Assembly: GCF_963662255.1 (NCBI RefSeq)
Contig: NC_085081.1
Coordinates: 930,001 to 994,000 of the forward strand
Direction: 5' to 3'
DNA from: Cinclus cinclus
Taxonomy: Eukaryota; Chordata; Aves; Passeriformes; Cinclidae
DNA: 64,000 nt
Program-made: the position numbers and the translations under genes
Notes under the pieces: model-generated
Told to the model about the DNA's origin: nothing
Database searches by the model: none
What the model saw: only the letters and a program-made list of their open reading frames with translations
Part shown: piece by piece, positions 1-11,900 of the stretch
Position numbering within the stretch: position 1 is the first letter of the stretch
Layout: each line of letters begins with the position of its first letter

Positions 1-410
1 TACGGACCAGTACGGACCAGTACGGACCGGTACGGACCAGTATGGACCAGTACAGACCACTGACTGACCGCTGAGTGACCGCTGACCAGTACGGACCAGT
101 ACGGACCAGTATTGACCACTGTGGGCAGGGCGGACATCACGGGGCAGTAGAAACCCCCCGAGGGTGAGTACGGACCAGTACAGCCCAGTACAGACCAGTA
201 CAGACCGGTACGGACCGATACAGACCACTGACTGACCGCTGAGTGACTGCTGACCAGTACGGACCAGTACGGACCAGTACAGACCAGTACAGACCAGTAC
301 GGACCAGTACAGACCGGTACAGACCAGTACGGACCACTGACTGACCGCTGAGTGACCACTGACCAGTACGGACCAGTACGGATCAGTACGGACCACTCAG
401 TGACCCTTCG
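1..410. repeat. Decamer tandem repeat TACGGACCAG (TGM1 intron)
   Basis: Units TACGGACCAG and TACAGACCAG alternate with a longer block carrying GACTGACCGCTGAGTGAC. The reverse complement is CTGGTCCGTA, the same family as the TACTGGTCCA arrays further on. No exon is seen. Confidence 0.9.
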
Positions 411-1255
411 TGACCCCTGAGTGACCCCTAAGTGACCCCTGAGTGACCCCTGAGTAACCAATGAGTGACCTCTGAGTTATCCCCACTGATGTTGACCCAT
501 TGAACCAACCAATGACCAATGACCAGTGACCCAACGAATGACCAGTGACCAATGACCAGTGACCAGTGACCAGTGACCAATGACCCAACCAATGACCCAA
601 CCAATGACCAGTGACCAGTGACCAATGACCAGTGACCCAACCAATGACCAGTGACCAGTGACCAGTGACCAGTGACCAGTGACCAATGACCCAACCAATG
701 ACCCAACCAATGACCAGTGACCAATGACCAGTGACCAGTGACCAGTGACCAATGACCAGTGACCAGTGACCAGTGACCAGTGACCAATGACCCAACCAGT
801 GACCCAACCAATGACCAGTGACCAATGACCAATGACCAATGACCCAACCAATGACCCAACCAATGACCAGTGACCAGTGACCAGTGACCAGTGACCAGTG
901 ACCAATGACCCGACCAATGACCCAACTCTTGTCCGATGACCCAACTCTTGACCAATGACCCAACCAATGACCAAGGACCCGACCAATGACCCGACCAATG
1001 ACCAATGACCCAACCAATGACCTGACCAATGACCCAACCAATGACCTGACCAATGACCAATGACCCAACTCTTGACCAATGACCCAACTCTTGACCAATG
1101 ACCCAACTCTTGACCAATGACCCAACCAATGACCAAGGACCCAACCAATGACCCAACCCTTGACCAATGACCCAACCCTTGACCAATGACCCAACCAGTG
1201 ACCAGTGACCAATGACCAATGACCCAACTCTTGACCAATGACCCAAACCTCGACC
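411..1255. repeat. CCAATGACCAGTGA repeat (TGM1 intron)
   Basis: Irregular tandem array of GACCAGT, GACCAAT and GACCCAACCAAT units, mostly 7-12 bp, up to the acceptor of the first TGM1 exon in the window. It leaves several frames open, which creates false ORFs on both strands. Confidence 0.9.
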
Positions 1256-1270
1256 CCCTGACTCCCCCAG

Positions 1271-4200
1271 GCTCCGAGGAGGAGCGCCGCGCCGTCTCCA
1301 CCGCCACTTCCCACGGCTCACGCCCGCGCCGCGCCGGCGCCACCTCGTCCGGGGAGGTGACGCTGGCCGTGAGCTCGGTCGCGGCCGTGGCTGGAGCCGA
1401 GCTGGAGCTGCGGGCCGTGGTCAAGAACCAGGGGCTGGAGCCTCGGACGTTGCTGCTGCGCCTCTCGCTCTGCGCCGTCCGGTACACCGGAGTGGCCGGA
1501 GCCGCCTTCCGGCAGGAGCAACACCGCCGGACGCTGCCCCCGGGAGAGGGTGAGGGACTGGGGGGGACTGGGATGGACTGGGAGGGAATGGGATGGAACT
1601 GGGAGGGACTGGGATGGAACTGGGAGGGAATGGGATGGAACTGGGAGGGACTGGGATGGAACTGGGAGGGAATGGGATGGAACTGGGAAGGACTGGGAAG
1701 GACTGGGAAGGACTGGGATCAAACTGTGAAGGACTGGGACGGACTGGGATGGACTGAGAGGGGATTGGGAGGGACTGGGATGGAACTGGGAAGGAACTGG
1801 GATGGACTGGGATAAAACTGGGAGGGACTGGGATGGAACTGGGGGGACTGGGAGGGACTGGGATGGAACTGGGAAGGAACTGGGATGGAACTGGGAAGGA
1901 ACTGGGATGGAACTGGGAAGGAACTGGGATGGAACTGGGATGGAACTGGGATGGAACTAGGGGGACTGGGAGGGACTGGGATGAACTGGGAGGGAATGGG
2001 AGGGACTGGGATCAAACTGGGAGGGAAGTAGTTTGTACTGGGAGGGACTGGGAGGGTACTGGGGGGGAACTAGGAGGGAACTGGGAGGGACTGGGAGGGG
2101 ATTTTGTGGGTGTTGAAAGCGTTAAAAATGGGGGGAAATCAGGAAAATTTAATGGTTTTCTCTACTGGTTTATACTGGGATCATACTGGGAGAGCCAGGA
2201 CAGCTCCAGTCCTTCGATGTCACACCCACGGGTCACCCAAAGTGTCCCCAAAGTGTCCCCGAAGTGTCCCCGAAGTGTCCCCAAGGTGTCCCCAGATTCC
2301 CCTGGATGTGTCCCCGATGTCCCCAAGGGCGTCCCCGATGTCCCGTGACCCGTGCTGTCCCCCTAGGAGTGTCCCCAGTGTCACTCAAGAGTTGTCCCCG
2401 ATGTCCCCAGGGGTTGTCCCCTGAGCCCTTTGGTGTCCCCGCAGAGGACACGGTGACAATGACCGTGACCTACACCGAGTACCAGCCCCACGTGGGTGAC
2501 CAGGACGCTCTGAAGCTCACGGCGGCCGGAGCCGTCCAGGAGACCGGGCAGGTCCTGGCCAAGGAGCTGCTGGTGCGGCTGCACACGCCGGAGCTGACGC
2601 TGACGGTAAAAAGGGAACATGGGAGCGTCCCCAAATCCTTGGGATTCTCCAAGGGAAAAAAAAAAAAAAAAACCAAAAAAAAAAAAAAACCAAACCAAAA
2701 AAAATCGGGATAATCCCAAAAAATTGGGGGTTACATTGGTTTTGGGGGGGGGGGGGGGGGGGGGGTGAGATGGCTGGGTAGACCTGGTGTCTCTATGAAT
2801 TCCACAGGGTGAATGGGGATAGACCTGGTGTCCATTAATCTCAATGCTCAATGGCGTAGACGTGATGTACCTGTATCCATTTCCGTCCGGGTAGACCTGG
2901 TGTCCTTGTAATTTCCCTAGACATTAGGGTAGACCTGGCGTCTCTAAATATCCATACTTTTCAATGGGGTAGACTTGCTGTTACTGATTGTGGCGTGTTT
3001 TGAATTGGGGTAGAGCTGGTGATCATCAACACCCCCATATTTACAAGCGGGTAGACCTGGTGTCCCTGTAGCTTAATTCGCTAAACTTTGTCTCCCTATA
3101 GTCTTAAATGCGGGTAGACCTGGTGTATCTGTTTCACCGTATATCGGTAGGGTAGATCTGGTGTTCGTGTGATTTACAGTTTTTATGAGGGTAGACCTAG
3201 TGTCCTTTAATTACACTGCTCTCGGGGAAGGGTAGACACTGTGTCCCTGAAACTCCATGCTCAAAGGGGTAGACTTGGTGTCTCTATGCCTCGTTCAAAA
3301 TGGGTAGACATGGTGTCCCCGGAAACTCCATGTTCAAAGGGGTAGACCTGGTGTCTCTATGTCTCGTTCAGAAAGGGGGGTAGACTTGGTGTCCCTAAGG
3401 CTCTTTCACAGGGGCAGACTTGGTGTCCTTAAGTTTCCGTAAGCTTCACAGGGGTAGACTTGGTGTCTCTAAGTCCCCATAACTTTTTACAGGGGTAGAT
3501 TTGGTGTCCCTACATTCCCATAACTTTCACAGGGGTAGACTTGGTGTCCCTGAGTCTCCATAACTTTCATAGGGGTAGACTTGGTGTCCTTGAGTCTCCA
3601 TAACTTTTACAGGGGTAGACTTGGTGTCCCTGAGTCTCCATAAGCTTCACAGGGGTAGACTTGGTGTCCTTGAGTCTTCATAACTTTTACAGGGGTAGAC
3701 TTGGTGTCCCTGAGTCTCCATAACTTTTACAGAGGTAGACTTGGTGTCCCTGAGTCTCCATAAGCTTCACAGGGGTAGACTTGGTGTCCCTAAGTCTCCA
3801 TAGGATTGAATGAATTTTTTGGTGGGGGAAAGAAAAGAAATTTTGGGGATGAAAAATTGAAATTTTTGGGGATAAAGAATTGGAATTTTTGGGGGATAAA
3901 ATTTGGAATTTTGGGGGGATAAAAAGATCGAAATTATGGGGAAAAATATTGGAATTGTTAAGAGTAAAAAACTGAATTTTTGCGGTTCAAAAATGGAATT
4001 CTCGGGGTTAAAAAATGGAAGTTTCAGGGAAAAAAATTTGGATTTTTGTGGATAAAAAATGGAATTTTTGGGGAGTGGAAAATGGAATTTTTGGGGGTAA
4101 AATTTGAAATGTTGGGGCTAAAAATGGAATTTTTGGGGATAAAAAATGGAAATTTTGGGGTTAAAAAATGGGATTTTCAGGGATAAAAAATTGGATTTTT

Positions 4201-7200
4201 TGGGGTTAAAAAATGGGATTTTTTGGGGTTAAAAAATGGGATTTTTTTTGGTAAAATTTGAAATTTTGGGGATAAAAAATGGGATTTTTTGGGGTTAAAA
4301 ATGGGATTTTTGTGGATAAAAAATGGGATTTTTGTGGATAAAAAATGGGAATTTTGTGGATAAAAAATGGGATTTTTTTGGGGTAAAATTTGAAATTTTG
4401 TGGATAAAAAATGGAATTTTTTGTGGATAAAAAATGGAATTTTTGTGGATAAAAAAATGGGATTTTTGTGGATAAAATATTGAATTTTTGTGGATAAAAA
4501 ATCAAAAATTTGGGGTTAAAAATTGGATTTTATGGGGTTAAAAAATGGAATTTTTTGGATAAAAAATGGAATTTTTTGTGGATAAAAAATGGCATTTTTT
4601 TGGGGTAAAATTTGAAATTTTGTGGATAAAAAATGAGATTTTTGCGGATAAAAAATAGGATTTTTGTGGATAAAAAATGGGAATTTTGTTGATAAAAAAT
4701 GGGATTTTTTTGGGGTAAAATTTGAATTTTTGTGGATAAAAAATGGGATTTTTGCGGATAAAAAATGGAATTTTTGCGGATAAAAAATGGGATTTTTGTG
4801 GGTAAAAAATGGAATTTTTGCGGGTAAAAAATGGGATTTTTTGGGGTTAAAAAATGGGAATTTTTTGGGGGTAAAATTTGAAATTTTTTGGATAAAAAAT
4901 GGAATTTTTGTGGATAAAAAATGGAATTTTTGCGGATAAAAAATCGAATTTTTGTGGATAAAAAATGGCATTTTTTTGGGGTAAAATTTGAAATTTTGTG
5001 GATAAAAAATGAGATTTTTGCAGATAAAAAAAGGGAATTTTTGCGGATAAAAATGGGATTTTTTTGGGGGTAAAATTTGAATTTTTGTGGATAAAAAATC
5101 GAATTTTTTGCGGATAAAAAATAGGATTTTTGTGGATAAAAAATGGGAATTTTGTGGATAAAAAATGGGATTTTTGTGGATAAAAAAATGGGATTTTTGC
5201 GGATAAAAAATCGAATTTTTGTGGATAAAAAATGGGAATTTTGTGGATAAAAAATGGGATTTTTGTGGATAAAAAAAATGGGATTTTTGCGGATAAAAAA
5301 TCGAATTTTCGTGGATAAAAAATGGGAATTTTGTTGATAAAAAATGGGATTTTTTTGGGATAAAATTTGAATTTTTGTGGATAAAAAATGGGATTTTTGT
5401 GGATAAAAAAATAGGATTTTTGCGGATAAAAAATGGAATTTTTGTGGGTAAAAAATGGAATTTTTGTGGGTAAAAAATGGAATTTTTGCGGATAAAAAAT
5501 GGGATTTTTGTGGGTAAAAAATGGGATTTTTGTGGGTAAAAAATGGGATTTTTTGGGGTTAAAAAATGGGAATTTTTGCGGATAAAAAATGGGAATTTTG
5601 GTGTTTTTTTGGTTTTTTTTTTGGGGTTCCTGGCAGCTGCTGGGCCCCGCCGTGGTGGGGCTGGAGCTCCCCGTGCAGGTCGTGTTCCAGAACCCTCTGC
5701 CCCGAGCCCTGAGCGGAGCCTCCCTGCGCATGGAGGGAGCCGGCATCGCCTGCCCCAAAGCGGCGGCGCTGGGGTGAGCCAAACTGGTTTATACTGGGAG
5801 GGAACTGGGGAAGGATGAGGGGGAAAAAAAGGAGAAAAAACGGGGAAAAAACGAGGGGAAAATGGGGAAAAATGGGGGAGAAACGGGGGTTAAAAAAGGG
5901 TTAAATGGAGGTTTGGGGTTACTGGTTTGTACTGGGAGGGAACTGGTTTGTACTGGGAGGGAACTGGTTTGGACTGGTTTATACTGGGAGGGAACTGGGG
6001 AAAGATGAGGGGGAAAAATAGGAGAAAAAACGGGGGAAAATGGGGAAAAATGGGGGCGAAACGGGGGTTAAAAAAGGGTTAAATGGAGGTTTAAGGTTAG
6101 TGGTTTGTACTGGTTTGTACTGGGAGGGAACTGAGAAGGAACTGGTTTGGACTGGGAGGGAACTGGGAAGGAACTGGAATGGACTGGGTGGGAACTGGTT
6201 TATACTGGGAGGGAACTGGGAAGGAACTGATTTGGACTGGGAGGGAACTGGTTTGTACTGGGAGAGAACTGGGAGGGAACTGGTTTGGGCTGGGAGGGAA
6301 CTGGTTTGGACTGGGAGGGAACTGGGAGGGAACTGGGAGGGAACTGGGAGGGAACTGGTTTATACTGGGAGGGAACTGGTTTGGACTGGTTTGGACTGGG
6401 AGGAGAACAAAGGGGGGAAATGGGGGAGAAATGGGGAAAAAAGGGTTAACTGGAGGTTTGGGGCTACTGGTTTGTACTGGTTTGTACTGGTTTGTACCAT
6501 TCTATACTGGTCCATACCAGTGGATACTGGTTTATACTGGTCCGTACAGGTTTATACCAGTCCATACCAGTATGTACCAGTTCATACTGGTTTCTACTGG
6601 TCCATACTGTTTTATACCGGTCCATACCAGTCCATACAGATCCATACCAGTCCGTACTGGTCTATACTGCTCCATACTGGTTTATACTGGTCCATACCGG
6701 TCCCTACTGGTTTATACTGGTCCATACCGGTCCATACTGGTTTATACTGGTCCATACTGGTCCATACCGGTCCATACTGGTTTATACTGGTCCATACTGG
6801 TCCATACTGGTCCATACCGGACCATACTGGTCCATACCAGTCTATACCGATCCATACTGGTCTATACTGGTCCATACTGGTTTATACTGGTCCATACTGG
6901 TTTATACTGGTCTATACTAGTCCATACCGGTCCCTACTGGTTTATACTGGTCCATACCAGTCTATACCTATCCATACTGGTCTATACTGGTCCATACTGG
7001 TCCATACTTGTCCATACCAGTCCATACTGGTCTATACTGGTCCATACTGGTTTATTCTGGTCCATACTGGTACTTATTGGTTTATACTGGTCCATACTGA
7101 TCCATACCAGTCCATACCGATCCATACCGGTCCATACCGGTCCATACTGGTCTATACTGGTCCATACCGGTCCCTACTGGTTTATACTAGTCCCTACTGG

Positions 7201-7552
7201 TTTATAGTGGTCCATACCGGTCCATACCGGACCATACTGGTCTATACTGGTCCATACCGGTCCATACCGATCCATACGGCTCCCTATTGGTCCGCACAGG
7301 TCGGTGGGGGCGGGGCAGACTCTCCGCATCAGCCAATCAGTGACGCCGCTGCGGGCAGGACAGCGCCGCCTGGTGGCCGCTCTGGAGAGCGCGGCCCTGC
7401 CCCCCCTGCACGGCAGCGTCCAGTTCGAGGCCCTTACTGGGAGCACTGGGAGCACTGGGAGCCTCCCCGGGGATACTGGGAGCGCTGGGAATGCTGGGAG
7501 GAGAGTGAGGAGGAGGAGGAGGGGGAGGCCCGGAGGGAGCACCGGGGGGTGA
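1271..7552 (+). CDS. TGM1: Transglutaminase 1, C-terminal exons (partial, 5' part outside window)
   Basis: Four exons join in phase: 1271-1549, 2445-2605, 5637-5773 and 7300-7552 (stop TGA 7550-7552). All have AG/GT borders. They encode the end of the catalytic region (SEEERRAV..TATSHGS) and the two C-terminal beta-barrels (YTGVAGAAF; YTEYQPHVGDQDAL; QVLAKELLVRLHTPELTLT; LLGPAVVGLELPVQVVFQNP; RAGQRRLVAALES; LHGSVQFE). These blocks follow TGM1 in order and spacing. The family makes calcium-dependent glutamyl-lysine cross-links, and TGM1 acts at the keratinocyte membrane in cornified-envelope formation. The Cys-His-Asp catalytic exons lie upstream of base 1. TGM1 rather than a paralogue is supported by TINF2 following directly, as in human 14q12. 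Oddity: the last ~45 residues (TGSTGSTGS.. then an Arg-rich tail) are encoded by the same ACTGGGAGC repeat that fills the downstream DNA. Confidence 0.88.
1550..2100. repeat. ACTGGGAGGG / ACTGGGATGG repeat (TGM1 intron)
   Basis: Tandem 10-12 bp units beginning directly at the exon donor. This G-rich family recurs in TINF2, IPO4 and intergenic DNA and on the other strand as CCCAGTCCCT. Confidence 0.9.
2225..2430. repeat. GTCCCCAAGT-type repeat (TGM1 intron)
   Basis: Short array of 9-12 bp units (GTCCCCAAAGT, GTCCCCGAAGT) before TGM1 exon 2445-2605. Confidence 0.75.
2650..2766. repeat. Poly(A) and poly(G) runs
   Basis: Two A-rich runs near 2656-2690 are followed by a G run of about 20 at 2746-2765. 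Lengths in such runs are unreliable in assemblies. Confidence 0.8.
2775..3815. repeat. GGTAGACCTGGTGTC minisatellite (TGM1 intron)
   Basis: Around 18-20 copies of a conserved core GGTAGACYTGGTGTC, 45-65 bp apart with diverged spacers at the left and near-identical 60-bp units at the right (CACAGGGGTAGACTTGG plus GTGTCCCTGAGTCTCC). The reverse complement reappears at 28755-29815. Confidence 0.9.
3820..5600. repeat. AAAAAATGGGATTTTTGTGG minisatellite (TGM1 intron)
   Basis: About 80 units of roughly 22 bp with variants at the GTGG/GCGG/GGGG part. A longer unit contains GGGGTAAAATTTGAAATTTT. It fills the intron up to the acceptor at 5636 and gives false ORFs on the minus strand. Confidence 0.9.
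5780..6475. repeat. GGGAACTGGTTTGGACTGGG repeat (TGM1 intron)
   Basis: Units of ACTGGGAGGGA and ACTGGTTTGG/ACTGGTTTAT. Two longer blocks starting AGGATGAGGGGGAAAAA are near-duplicates (about 5810-5935 and 6000-6110). Confidence 0.85.
6475..7290. repeat. Decamer array TACTGGTCCA (TGM1 intron)
   Basis: About 80 copies of TACTGGTCCA, TACTGGTTTA and TACCGGTCCA in perfect 10-bp register up to the last TGM1 exon. It is open in all + frames, so the 500-residue ORFs here are not genes. Confidence 0.9.
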
Positions 7553-8625
7553 ACTGGGAGCACTGGGAGGGGACTGGGAGGGAATGGGAGGGGGTTTGGG
7601 TTATACTGGGAGCACTGGGAGGGGGTTCGGGTTATACTGGGAGTGCTGGGAGGGGGTTCAGGTTATACTGGGAGTGCTGGGAGGGGGTTTGGGTTATACT
7701 GGGAGCACTGGGAGGGGGTTGGGAGGGTCTCGAAGGGGTTTAGGTTATACTGGGAGCACTGGGAGGGGATTGGGAGGGACTGGGAGCCTTTACTGGTTCA
7801 TACTGGGAGCACTGGGAGGGGATTGGGAGGGACTGAGAAGGGGTTTGGGTTATACTGGAAGCACTGGGAAGGGGTTCAGGTTATACTGGGAGTGCTGGGA
7901 GGGGGTTCAGGTTATACTGGGAGTGCTGGGAGGGGGTTTGGGTTATACTGGGAGCACTGGGAGGGGGTTGGGAGGGACTCGAAGGGGTTTAGGTTATACT
8001 GGGAGCACTGGGAGGGGGTTCAGGTTATACTGGGAGTGCTGGGAGGGGGTTTGGGTTATACTGGGAGCACAGGGAGGGGGTTCAGGTTATACTGGGAGTG
8101 CTGGGAGGGGGTTTGGGTTATACTGGGAGCACAGGGAGGGGGTTCAGGTTATACTGGGAGTGCTGGGAGGGGGTTCAGGTTATACTGGGAGTGCTGGGAG
8201 GGGGTTTGGGTTATACTGGGAGCACTGGGAGGGGATTGGGAGGGAATGGGAGGGGGTTTGGGTTATACTGGGAGCACTGGGAGGGGGTTCAGGTTATACT
8301 GGGAGCACTGGGAGGGGGTTGGGAGGGACTCGAAGGGGTTTAGGTTATACTGGGAGCACTGGGAGGGGGTTCAGGTTATACTGGGAGCACTGGGAGGGGG
8401 TTGGGAGGGACTCGAAGGGGTTTAGGTTATACTGGGAGCACTGGGATGGGGTTGGGAGGGACTGGGAGGGGGTTTAGGTTATACTGGGAGCACTGGGAGG
8501 GGGTTCAGGGGGAGGGACTGGGAGGGGGTTTGGGTTATACTGGGAGCACTGGGAGGGGACTGGGAGAGGCTTGGGTTATACTGGGGGCACTAGGAGGAGT
8601 CACTGGTCCATACTGGGAGCGCTGG
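7435..8625. repeat. ACTGGGAGCACTGGGAGGGGGTT array overlapping the TGM1 3' end
   Basis: The array begins inside the last TGM1 coding exon (from about 7437) and continues past the stop for over 1 kb as a ~30-bp unit, GGTTATACTGGGAGCACTGG and GGTTATACTGGGAGTGCTGG followed by GAGGGGGTT. It is probably part of the 3' UTR. Confidence 0.85.
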
Positions 8626-8639
8626 CACCGCCCCAGTCC

Positions 8640-8950
8640 CCACCCCCACCCTCCGGATGACGTCACCGCTCGGGATGACGTCACTTCCCCGCCCTCCAAT
8701 AAAGCGCAGTTCAAAAACCTCTGCCAAGTGACGTCATTAAAGGGGTGGGGCTCTGTGGGCGGGAGCGGCTCGGGATTGGCCGAAGCGGCGGCCAATGGGG
8801 GCCGAGCGCGGCAAGATGACGTCACTCCCGGCGCGCCGCCGCCGCTACCGGAGCGTCCCGGGAACCGCCGGGGCCGGGGCGGAAGTGACGTCACAGAGAG
8901 CGCGGGAAAGGCACAGGGAAACGGGAAAATGGCCGGGAGTGACGTCAGGT
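8640..8950 (+). promoter_or_regulatory. TINF2: TINF2 promoter with six CRE sites
   Basis: Perfect palindromic CREs (TGACGTCA) start at 8658, 8676, 8729, 8817, 8886 and 8940. The last lies within the first coding exon. Two CCAAT-type boxes (ATTGGCC near 8775, GCCAATGG near 8791) sit between them. CRE is the site for CREB/ATF-family bZIP factors. The TINF2 start codon at 8929 is in an AAAATGGCCGG context, a weak YY1-like site. Confidence 0.8.
8698..8703 (+). promoter_or_regulatory. TGM1: Candidate TGM1 poly(A) signal AATAAA
   Basis: This is the first canonical AATAAA I see after the TGM1 stop, about 1.1 kb downstream and past a repeat array. It lies inside the TINF2 promoter, so TGM1 would end about 200 bases before TINF2 starts. 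It could be fortuitous. Confidence 0.4.
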
Positions 8951-11900
8951 GAGCGGGAGGGTGACTGGGAGGGACTGGGATAAACTGGGAGGGAGCTGGA
9001 GGTGAATGGGGGGAACTGGGAGAGGACAGGGATCAACTGGGATGGACTGGGAGAGACTGGGATGAACTGGGAGGGATTGGGAGGGGCTGGGGTGGACTTG
9101 GACGGACTGGGAGGGACTGGGATGGACTGGGGCAGACTGGGGTGGACTGGGACGGACTGGGAGGGACTGGGAGGGACTGGGATGGACTGAGAGAGACTGG
9201 GACGGACTGGGGCAGACTGGGGTGGACTGGGACGGACTGGGAGGGACTGGGAGGGACTGGGAGAGATTGGTCTATACTGGGGGGGACTGTGGGTCAGTGG
9301 GAGATACTGGATCGGACTGGGATGAAATGAGATGGGACTGGGAGGGACTGGGATAAATTGGGACGAACTGGGACAAACTGGGATGAATTGGGATGGGACT
9401 GGAACAAACTGTGTGAAACTGGGAGGTTACTGGGCCATACTGGGATGAACTGGGAGGCAGTGGGGGGTTACTGGGCCATACTGGATGATAGTGAGATGAA
9501 CTGGGAGGCACTTGGAGAGCACTGGGATGGACTAGGATATTACTGGGATGAACTGGTATATACTGGGAGGGCACTGGGATGAACTGGGATGCTCCTGGTC
9601 TATGCTGGTTTATACTGGGATGCACTGGGAGGACACTGGGATGAACTGGGATCTTCTTGGTCTATACTGGGAGGTAGTGGGAGGACACTGGGATGCTCCT
9701 GGTCTATACTGGGAGGCACTGGGATGTACTGGGGGTATTACTGGTCCACACTGGCTTGTGCTGGGTGACACTGGGATGAACTGGGAGGCACTGGGATTCT
9801 CCCGCTCCGTACCGGTTTAAACTGGGATGCACTGGGAGGGCACTGGGACGAACTGGTCCAAACTGGTCCAAACTGGTCTCTGTCTCTCTCCCCTCCCCAG
9901 CCCCTCCCCCTCCCTGCGCCTGGCCCTGGCCGGGGCCTGGTGGGCTCTGAGGGGGCGTGGCCTGGATGGGCGGGGCTGGGGGCGGCTCCTGGCGCTGCTC
10001 GAGGCCGTCGGGGGAGGGGCCCCGGGACTGCTCCGCCCCCGGCACCGCGCCCGCCTCAGCCTGGGGCTGCGGGCACAGGTAGGACACGCCCACCGCGGGC
10101 AGGGACACGCCCACTGAGCGCGATGACACGCCCACTGGGAGATGGGACACGCCCACTGAGTGCGATGACACGCCCACTGGGAGATGGGACACGCCCACTG
10201 AGTGCGATGACACGCCCACTGATAGATGGGACACGCCCACTGAATGCGAGGACACTCCCACTGGGAGATGGGACACGCCCACTGAGCGTGGGGGCACACC
10301 CACTGATAGAAGGGACACGCCCACTGAACGCGGGGACACGCCCACTGAGTGCAGGGACACGCCCATTGGGAGATGGGACACGCCCACTGAGATGCATCAC
10401 ACCCACTATGTACCAGACCACGCCCCTCCCATCCTAACCACGCCCATTGTTTAGGAGGCCACACCCCCAAATTCCACCCAGTGCACCAATTAGGTTATTA
10501 GACCACGCCCATTTCAACTTCGGCCACGCCCACCCATCTAACACCCCCCCCCCCCCCAACCCACCCTTTTATGGGCATGGAGAACTCCAGGCCACACCCT
10601 CCCAGAAAAAAAGCCACGCCCCCACGATGGCCCCTCCCCCAGGTGGTGACATCAGTGCTGCAGGAGTTTGGCCCCTCCCCCGCCGTGCTGGATGCGCTGG
10701 ATTGGCTCTTCCCGGAGGGGGCGGGGTCAGGGTCTGGCTACGCCCTCGGGGTGAGACTGGGATGGGACTGGGAGGGACTGGGATGAACTGGGAGGGACTA
10801 GGATGGGAGTGGGAGGGACTGGGATAGGACTGGGTGGGAACTGGGAGCGCCCTGGGGCTGTGCTGGGATGAACTGGGGCAAAGTGGAACCATACTGGGAT
10901 AAACTTGCACCTTACTGGGAGGGACTGGAGCCATACTGGGAAAAACTGGGACCTTACTGGGAGGGACTGGAGCCATACTGGGAAAAACTGGGACCTTACT
11001 GGGATGGACTGGGACCATACTGGGAGCACCGAACCCCCTTTACCCCCGCCCAGAGGGGCATGGCCAATCCCAGCCCCACCCTCCTCCCCATATCCATATA
11101 TGGTAAAAGGGGCGTGGCCTGAAGCAGACCCCGCCCCCAGACGCTGCAAGGGCGCCCCCTGGTGGCCGTGGCCGAGGAGAGCTTCCGGGAGCAGGTGCTG
11201 GGAATTCTGGGAAGTGGGCGGGGCCTGCAGCCCTTCCTGCAGGTGAGACCAGTATGGACCAGTATGGGCCAGTATGGAGCACTAACCCCTCCCGGTTCAT
11301 CCCAGTAATCTCCCAGTGCTTTCCAGTATGAGGCAGGAATTCCTCAGGATCTTCCCAGTAGCTCCCAGTATGGCCCAGTCCCTCCCAGTTTGAGCCCAGT
11401 CCCTCCCAGTATGGCCGATTCCATCCCAGTGCCTCCCAGTTTGGTTCCAAACCATCCCAGTCCATCCCAGTCCATCCCAGTTCTTTCCCAGTTCATCACC
11501 GTTTATACCAGTCCCTACGAGTTTCCTCCCAGTTACCTCCCAGTCCCCCCCAGTTTGATCCCAGTTCCCACCCAGTGCCTCCCAGTCCATCCCAGCTCCC
11601 TCACAGTCCCTCCCAGTTTGATCCCAGTCCCTCCAGTCCCCCCCAGTTTGATCCCAGTTCCCTCCCAGTCCCTCCCAATTCCTTCCCAGTCCCTCCCAGT
11701 CAATCCCAGTCCCTCCCAGTCCATCCAGTCCCTCCCATTACATCCCAATCCCTCCCAGTCCCCCCCCAGTTTGATCCCAATTGCCTCCCAGCTCCCACCC
11801 AGTCCATTCCAGTTCCCTCCCAGTCCCTCCCAGTTCCTTCCCAGTCCCTCCCAGTCAATCCCAGTCCCGCCCAGTACATCCCAATCCCTCCCAGTCCCCC

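Noticed and set aside
6040..7743. 567-codon + strand ORF
   Set aside because: It is the TACTGGTCCA decamer array read in frame. Ten-bp units without stop codons leave all frames open. Only its last part overlaps a real TGM1 exon, in another frame.
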